Position numbers and translations under genes: made by a program
The notes under the pieces: generated by a model
What the model saw: the letters and a program-made list of their open reading frames with translations, nothing else
The model's database searches: none
What the model was told of the DNA's origin: nothing
Source of the DNA: Streptomyces tailanensis
GTDB taxonomy: Bacteria; Actinomycetota; Actinomycetes; Streptomycetales; Streptomycetaceae
DNA: 64,000 nt
Assembly (NCBI RefSeq): GCF_008386495.1
Contig: NZ_VTHJ01000008.1
Span: forward strand, 124,001 to 188,000
Direction: 5' to 3'
Shown here: positions 60,605-64,000 of the stretch, in pieces
Position numbering within the stretch: the stretch's first letter is position 1
Layout of the letters: the number at the start of each line of letters is the position of its first letter

Positions 60605-61296
60605 CGCGCCTCCAGCAGCGACGGCGCCCCGTAACGGCCACTGGCCGGCCGCTCCTCGATCAGCCGCAGAAAAGCCGGAACCACACTCTCCGGGCTCGGC
60701 CGCGGATCGTCGTCCTCCGGTACGGCCGCCGCGTACAGGTCCGTGCCCATGTCCCCGGGGTCGACCGCCCACACCCTGAGCCCCGGCTCCTCCTCGGCCA
60801 GCACCGCCGACAGCTGGTCGAGCGCCGCCTTCGAGGCCCCGTAACCACCCCAGGTCCCGTACGCCTCGGCCGCCGCGTCCGAACTGACGTCGATCACCGC
60901 GCCCGCCCCCGAGGCCCGCAACAGCGGCAGCGCCTCCTGGATCAGCCCCAGCGCCGCGACCACGTTGACCTCCAGGGCCCGCCGCAGCCCCTCCAGCCCC
61001 AGCCCCTCCAGCCGTACGAGCGGCTCGGCGCCCAGCGCACTCGCGTTGTTCACCAGGAGGTCCACCCCGCCCAGCGCCCGCGCGGCCGCCACCAGCCCGG
61101 CCCGGTGCCCGGCGTCCGTGACATCCCCCGGCACCGCCTCGACCCGCGTCCCGTACGCCGAGAGCTCCTTCGCCGCCGCCTTCAGCACCTCCGCGGTCCG
61201 GGCGTCGAGCACCAGGTCCCACCCCCGCTCGGCGAGAGCCGCGCCCAGCGCCCGCCCCAGCCCCTTCGACGCCCCCGTGATGATCGCTACCGGCAT
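60601..61296 (-). CDS. short-chain dehydrogenase/reductase
   Basis: 231 residues. Cofactor motif TGASKGLGRALG, LVNNASALGAEPL, catalytic Ser in IDVSSDAAAEAYG and YGASKAALDQLS (YxxxK) are all present, so it is a classical SDR. The substrate cannot be told. ATG 61296 follows GAGGGGACGGATG; a longer frame to 61350 is less likely. It is the first gene of a two-gene operon with queA. Confidence 0.9.
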   Translation of the reverse strand: MPVAIITGASKGLGRALGAALAERGWDLVLDARTAEVLKAAAKELSAYGTRVEAVPGDVTDAGHRAGLVAAARALGGVDLLVNNASALGAEPLVRLEGLGLEGLRRALEVNVVAALGLIQEALPLLRASGAGAVIDVSSDAAAEAYGTWGGYGASKAALDQLSAVLAEEEPGLRVWAVDPGDMGTDLYAAAVPEDDDPRPSPESVVPAFLRLIEERPASGRYGAPSLLEAR

Positions 61297-61412
61297 GACA
61301 TCCGTCCCCTCGCACTCGGCCGCCTCCGACTCGGTCGGCGGTGACCTCAACGTAGGAACGCCACCGCCCCGGCCGCCTCGTACGCGGGCCGCAAAGCGCC
61401 GGGGCCCTTTGC

Positions 61413-61483
61413 CCTAGGCCACCGGACCGGGCCGCCGGTCCTAGGTCGGTCCCAGGCCTGTCCTAGGTCCCGGACCTAGGTCC
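61413..61483 (+). promoter_or_regulatory. cluster of four CCTAGG sites including a 12-bp palindrome
   Basis: CCTAGG occurs at 61413, 61440, 61462 and 61475. The last lies in the perfect palindrome GGACCTAGGTCC (61472-61483), and the previous one in GTCCTAGGTCC. CTAG is rare in high-GC actinobacterial DNA. The cluster is 68-138 bases upstream of the kinase start and may be the operator or promoter of the kinase-regulator operon; the divergent SDR-queA operon shares this 254-bp intergenic region. Confidence 0.5.
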
Positions 61484-61550
61484 CAGGACCCTGACAAGGC
61501 CATCAACGGCCCGATCCGCGCTGTCGGACCCCGCCGGTACGGTGAGGGTC

Positions 61551-62696
61551 ATGAGTCAAGGTCCCCGGTCAGGCCTCGCGGCGGTGAGCTCCGCGCTGCT
61601 GGCCATGAGCAGACACCTGGAAGTGCGCGACGTCCTCAAGACGATCGTCGCCTCCGCCCGTGAGCTGCTCGACGCGGAGTACGCCGCGCTGGGCGTCCCC
61701 GACGATCACGGCGGCTTCGCCCAGTTCGTCGTCGACGGTGTCAGCGACGCCCAGTGGAAGGCCATCGGCCCCCTCCCGCGCCAGCATGGCATCCTCGCCG
61801 CGATGCTCCACGAGGCGACCCCGGAGCGCCTGGCCGACGTCCGCGAGGACCCCCGCTTCGAGGGCTGGCCGAGCGCCCACCCCGACCTGGCCGACTTCCT
61901 GGGCCTGCCCATCCGCGACGGCGACGAGGTCATCGGCGCCCTCTTCCTCGCCAACAAGCGCTGCCCCAAGCCCGACGGCGGCTGCGGCTTCACCGAGGAG
62001 GACGAGGAACTGCTGTCGATCCTCGCCCAGCACGCCGCGATCGCCCTGACCAACGCCCGCCTCTACGAGCGCAGCCGCGAACTCACCATCGCCGAGGAGC
62101 GCTCCCGGCTCGCCCACGAACTCCACGACGCCGTCAGCCAGAAGCTCTTCTCCCTGCGCCTGACCGCCCAGGCCGCCGCCGCGCTCGTCGACCGCGACCC
62201 CTCGCGCGCCAAGGGCGAACTCCAGCAGGTGGCCGCGCTCGCCGCCGAGGCCGCCGACGAACTGCGCGCCGCCGTCGTCGAGTTGCGCCCCGCCGGCCTC
62301 GACGAGGACGGCCTGGTCGCCACCCTGCGCACCCAGGTCCACGTCCTGGACCGCGCCCACAGCGCCCACGTCACCTTCGTCGGACGCGGCGTCCGCGCAC
62401 TGCCCGCCGCCCAGGAGGAGGCCATGCTGCGCGTCGCCCAGGAGGCCCTGCACAACGCCCTGCGGCACTCGGGAGCCGAGCACGTCGACGTCACCCTCGA
62501 CCGGCACGGCAAGGGGGCGGTCCTGCGGGTCACGGACGACGGCAGCGGCTTCGACCCGCAGGCGATACGCCGCGCGGGCCGCCACCTCGGACTGGTCTCC
62601 ATGCGCGACCGGGCCGGCGGGGTGGGTGGCCTGCTCACGGTGGAATCGGCGCCCGGAAAGGGCACCACGATCGAGATGGAGGTCCCCGGTGGCTGA
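61551..62696 (+). CDS. GAF-domain sensor histidine kinase (HisKA_3 type)
   Basis: 381 residues, no transmembrane helix. A GAF domain covers about 15-165 (LLDAEYAALGVPDDHGGFAQ, LGLPIRDGDEVIGALFLANK). The HisKA_3 phosphoacceptor is in RLAHELHDAVSQKLFSL near 188, and the ATPase has VAQEALHNALRHSG (N box), VTDDGSGFD (G1) and GLVSMRDRAGGVGG (G2). The cytoplasmic GAF suggests a soluble ligand. ATG 61551 was chosen over GTG 61542. It overlaps the response regulator by eight bases. Confidence 0.92.
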   Translation: MSQGPRSGLAAVSSALLAMSRHLEVRDVLKTIVASARELLDAEYAALGVPDDHGGFAQFVVDGVSDAQWKAIGPLPRQHGILAAMLHEATPERLADVREDPRFEGWPSAHPDLADFLGLPIRDGDEVIGALFLANKRCPKPDGGCGFTEEDEELLSILAQHAAIALTNARLYERSRELTIAEERSRLAHELHDAVSQKLFSLRLTAQAAAALVDRDPSRAKGELQQVAALAAEAADELRAAVVELRPAGLDEDGLVATLRTQVHVLDRAHSAHVTFVGRGVRALPAAQEEAMLRVAQEALHNALRHSGAEHVDVTLDRHGKGAVLRVTDDGSGFDPQAIRRAGRHLGLVSMRDRAGGVGGLLTVESAPGKGTTIEMEVPGG

Positions 62697-63330
62697 CGCA
62701 ATCAAGGTGCTGCTCGTCGACGACCACCAAGTGGTCCGCCGCGGCCTGCGCACCTTCCTGGAGGTGCAGGACGACATCGAGGTCGTGGGAGAGGCCGCCG
62801 ACGGCGCCGAAGGAGTCGCCCGCGGCGAGGAGCTGAGGCCCGACGTCGTCCTCATGGACATCAAGATGCCCGGCATGGACGGCGTCGAGGCCCTCCGCAA
62901 GCTCCGCGAACTCGACAACCCCGCGCGTGTCCTCATCGTCACCAGCTTCACCGAACAGCGCACGGTCGTCCCGGCCCTCCGCGCCGGCGCCGCCGGATAC
63001 GTCTACAAGGACGTCGACCCCGACGCCCTCGCCAGCGCCATCCGCTCGGTGCACGCCGGACACATCCTGCTCCAACCGGAGGTCGCCGACGCGCTCCTTT
63101 CCCAGGAGGAGGCCAACTCCGGCCAGGGGAGAGGCGGTTCGCTCACCGAGCGGGAGCGCGAGGTGCTCGGCCTCATCGCCGACGGCCGCTCCAACCGCGA
63201 GATAGCCCGCGCACTGGTCCTCTCCGAGAAGACGGTAAAGACCCACGTCTCGAACATCCTCATGAAGCTCGACCTGGCGGACCGGACCCAGGCCGCTCTG
63301 TGGGCGGTACGTCATGGTGTGACCGGATGA
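62689..63330 (+). CDS. NarL/LuxR-family response regulator
   Basis: 213 residues. The receiver domain has acidic pair DD at 11-12, phosphoacceptor Asp57 in VVLMDIKMPGMDG and the conserved Lys in YVYKDVDPD. The C-terminal LuxR HTH is LTEREREVLGLIADGRSNRE followed by KTVKTHVSNILMKL. It is the cognate partner of the GAF kinase, translated from a GTG inside the kinase stop region. Its target is not evident; chpE, 159 bases downstream, is one candidate. Confidence 0.94.
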   Translation: MADAIKVLLVDDHQVVRRGLRTFLEVQDDIEVVGEAADGAEGVARGEELRPDVVLMDIKMPGMDGVEALRKLRELDNPARVLIVTSFTEQRTVVPALRAGAAGYVYKDVDPDALASAIRSVHAGHILLQPEVADALLSQEEANSGQGRGGSLTEREREVLGLIADGRSNREIARALVLSEKTVKTHVSNILMKLDLADRTQAALWAVRHGVTG

Positions 63331-63489
63331 TGGGCCGATTGTCCGTCAATTCGAAAGGTCCCGCTCCGGTCTGAGATTCATACCGTCGTGTGTATGTCCC
63401 CCGGATGGCGCATCCCTGGTGGATCCCGGCCGTTCTTCAGTGCGTGCTGCGTGCGACCGCCGCAGTGATCGCAAGGAAGGGCTCGGAAA

Positions 63490-63738
63490 GTGAAGAACCT
63501 GAAGAAGGCCGCTGCTGTCACGATGGTGGCCGGTGGTCTGGTCGCCGCCGGTGCCGGCATGGCCTCCGCCACCGACGGCGGGGCGCACGCGGGCGGCAAG
63601 GCGGTGGGCTCGCCGGGCGTCATCTCGGGCAACGTCATCCAGGCCCCGGTCGACATCCCCACGAACGTGGTCGGCAACAGCGTGAACGTCGTCGGCCTCC
63701 TGAACCCGGCCTTCGGCAACCTGGGCGTCAACCACTGA
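63490..63738 (+). CDS. chpE: short chaplin, cysteine-free (ChpE-like)
   Basis: 82 residues. A signal peptide (KKAAAVTMVAGGLVAAGAGM, cleavage near ASA) precedes a single chaplin domain: GKAVGSPGVISGNVIQAPVD, then NVVGNSVNVVGLLNPAFGN. Chaplins assemble into amyloid fibrils that coat aerial hyphae. The two conserved cysteines of most short chaplins are absent, as in S. coelicolor ChpE. AAGGAAGGG lies upstream of an ORF start that the MKNL opening confirms; a strong terminator follows. Confidence 0.93.
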   Translation: MKNLKKAAAVTMVAGGLVAAGAGMASATDGGAHAGGKAVGSPGVISGNVIQAPVDIPTNVVGNSVNVVGLLNPAFGNLGVNH

Positions 63739-63764
63739 CGCCCTGCCCCACGCAGCCAGCGACC

Positions 63765-63796
63765 ACCGGCCCTCCAGGTACTCCTGGAGGGCCGGT
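63765..63796 (+). terminator. terminator after chpE
   Basis: A perfect 14-bp stem, accggccctccagg (63765-63778) with 63783-63796, and loop TACT lies 26 bases after the stop. Confidence 0.9.
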
Positions 63797-63801
63797 CAGC
63801 G

Positions 63802-64000
63802 TAGCTGCGGGCAATCTGCCGCTGGGGCAGCTGCCCACCCCAGTCGTCCTAGCTGCGGGCGGTCGTGCGGTGGGGTGGCTCCCCACCCCGCTGTCCTAGC
63901 TGCGGGCAGCCGTGCCGCTGGGCCGGCTGCCCACCCCCGTCGCCATAGCTGCGGGCGGTCGTGCCGCTGGGGCGATGGGGGAGGGTGGGCGCAGCGGCAC
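63802..64000. repeat. tandem repeat of about 48 bp, continuing past the window
   Basis: Units begin with tagctgcgggc at 63802, 63850, 63897 and 63946 (steps of 48, 47 and 49 bases). Each then has a variable GTCGTGCCGCTGGGG-like core, and the first three end in a ccaccc-rich segment. Copies are imperfect and self-complementary (cagctgcccacccc against ggggcagctg). No ORF fits the array. Confidence 0.85.

Noticed and set aside
63802-64000. CRISPR array
   Set aside because: Units are imperfect, contiguous and self-similar with no unique spacers, and no cas gene is present.
1-64000. tRNA, rRNA, insertion sequences, integrase and attachment sites
   Set aside because: No T-loop consensus with a flanking acceptor stem, no transposase or recombinase motif and no flanking long direct repeats around the 25-45 kb island were noticed.
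1-64000. TTA codons marking bldA dependence
   Set aside because: The in-frame tta/taa occurrences examined were split between codons; no clear TTA codon was found, though the check by eye was not exhaustive.

Overview
The window is a very GC-rich, densely coded actinobacterial chromosome segment that reads as Streptomyces. The supporting signs are third-position GC bias with long antisense shadow ORFs, GTG and TTG starts, a cysteine-free chaplin, a streptophobe-family protein, a DUF397/XRE/ATP-binding trio, an FHA-FHA-ABC transporter, a 38-residue SGM_5486-type peptide and typical Streptomyces intergenic repeats. From memory, the order chpE, LuxR regulator/kinase, SDR/queA, serB, fabI/fabG, tyrS, moaA, actP, subtilases resembles the chpE (SCO1800) to SCO1824 neighbourhood of S. 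coelicolor. I could not check this by alignment.

Layout. 0-5.8 kb: a solute:sodium symporter cut by the window edge, DUF3311, the CstA/YbdD peptide-pyruvate uptake pair, SURF1, a small zinc protein and a DEDDh-BRCT exonuclease. 5.9-8.9 kb: a NACHT-LRR STAND NTPase, probably defensive. 9.1-12.4 kb: the relic of a sterol desaturase gene, YhhN, CopD and a two-part CoA transferase carrying a YEGL minisatellite. 12.5-15.8 kb: two tandem secreted subtilases. 16-18.2 kb: DUF485-ActP acetate uptake behind a set of 11-bp-phased repeats. 18.3-25 kb: moaA, small proteins, tyrS and a TldD/PmbA pair.

The accessory island runs from about 25.2 to 45.2 kb. Its left part is a three-gene operon joined by 4-base stop/start overlaps: a 1759-aa DEAH helicase with DUF1998/MZB, a DrmD-like SNF2 helicase and a 1485-aa adenine methyltransferase. 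This looks like a DISARM-like system in which DrmA and DrmB are one chain and DrmC is absent. Next come an XRE/DUF397/ATP-binding regulatory trio, a HicA/HicB-like pair and a McrB(winged helix-EVE-AAA+)/McrC type IV restriction system. The right edge holds a scar where the 3' ends of a second DUF397 gene and a second ATP-binding gene are fused back to back.

45.3-64 kb returns to core genes: a SEC-C protein, fabG-fabI, a GntR/MFS divergon, sixA, serB, streptophobe, the FHA-ABC transporter, an SLT-domain protein, queA-SDR, a GAF kinase/LuxR regulator pair behind a CTAG-rich element, and chpE. The window ends in a tandem repeat array of about 48 bp. No tRNA, rRNA, CRISPR array, integrase or insertion sequence was seen.
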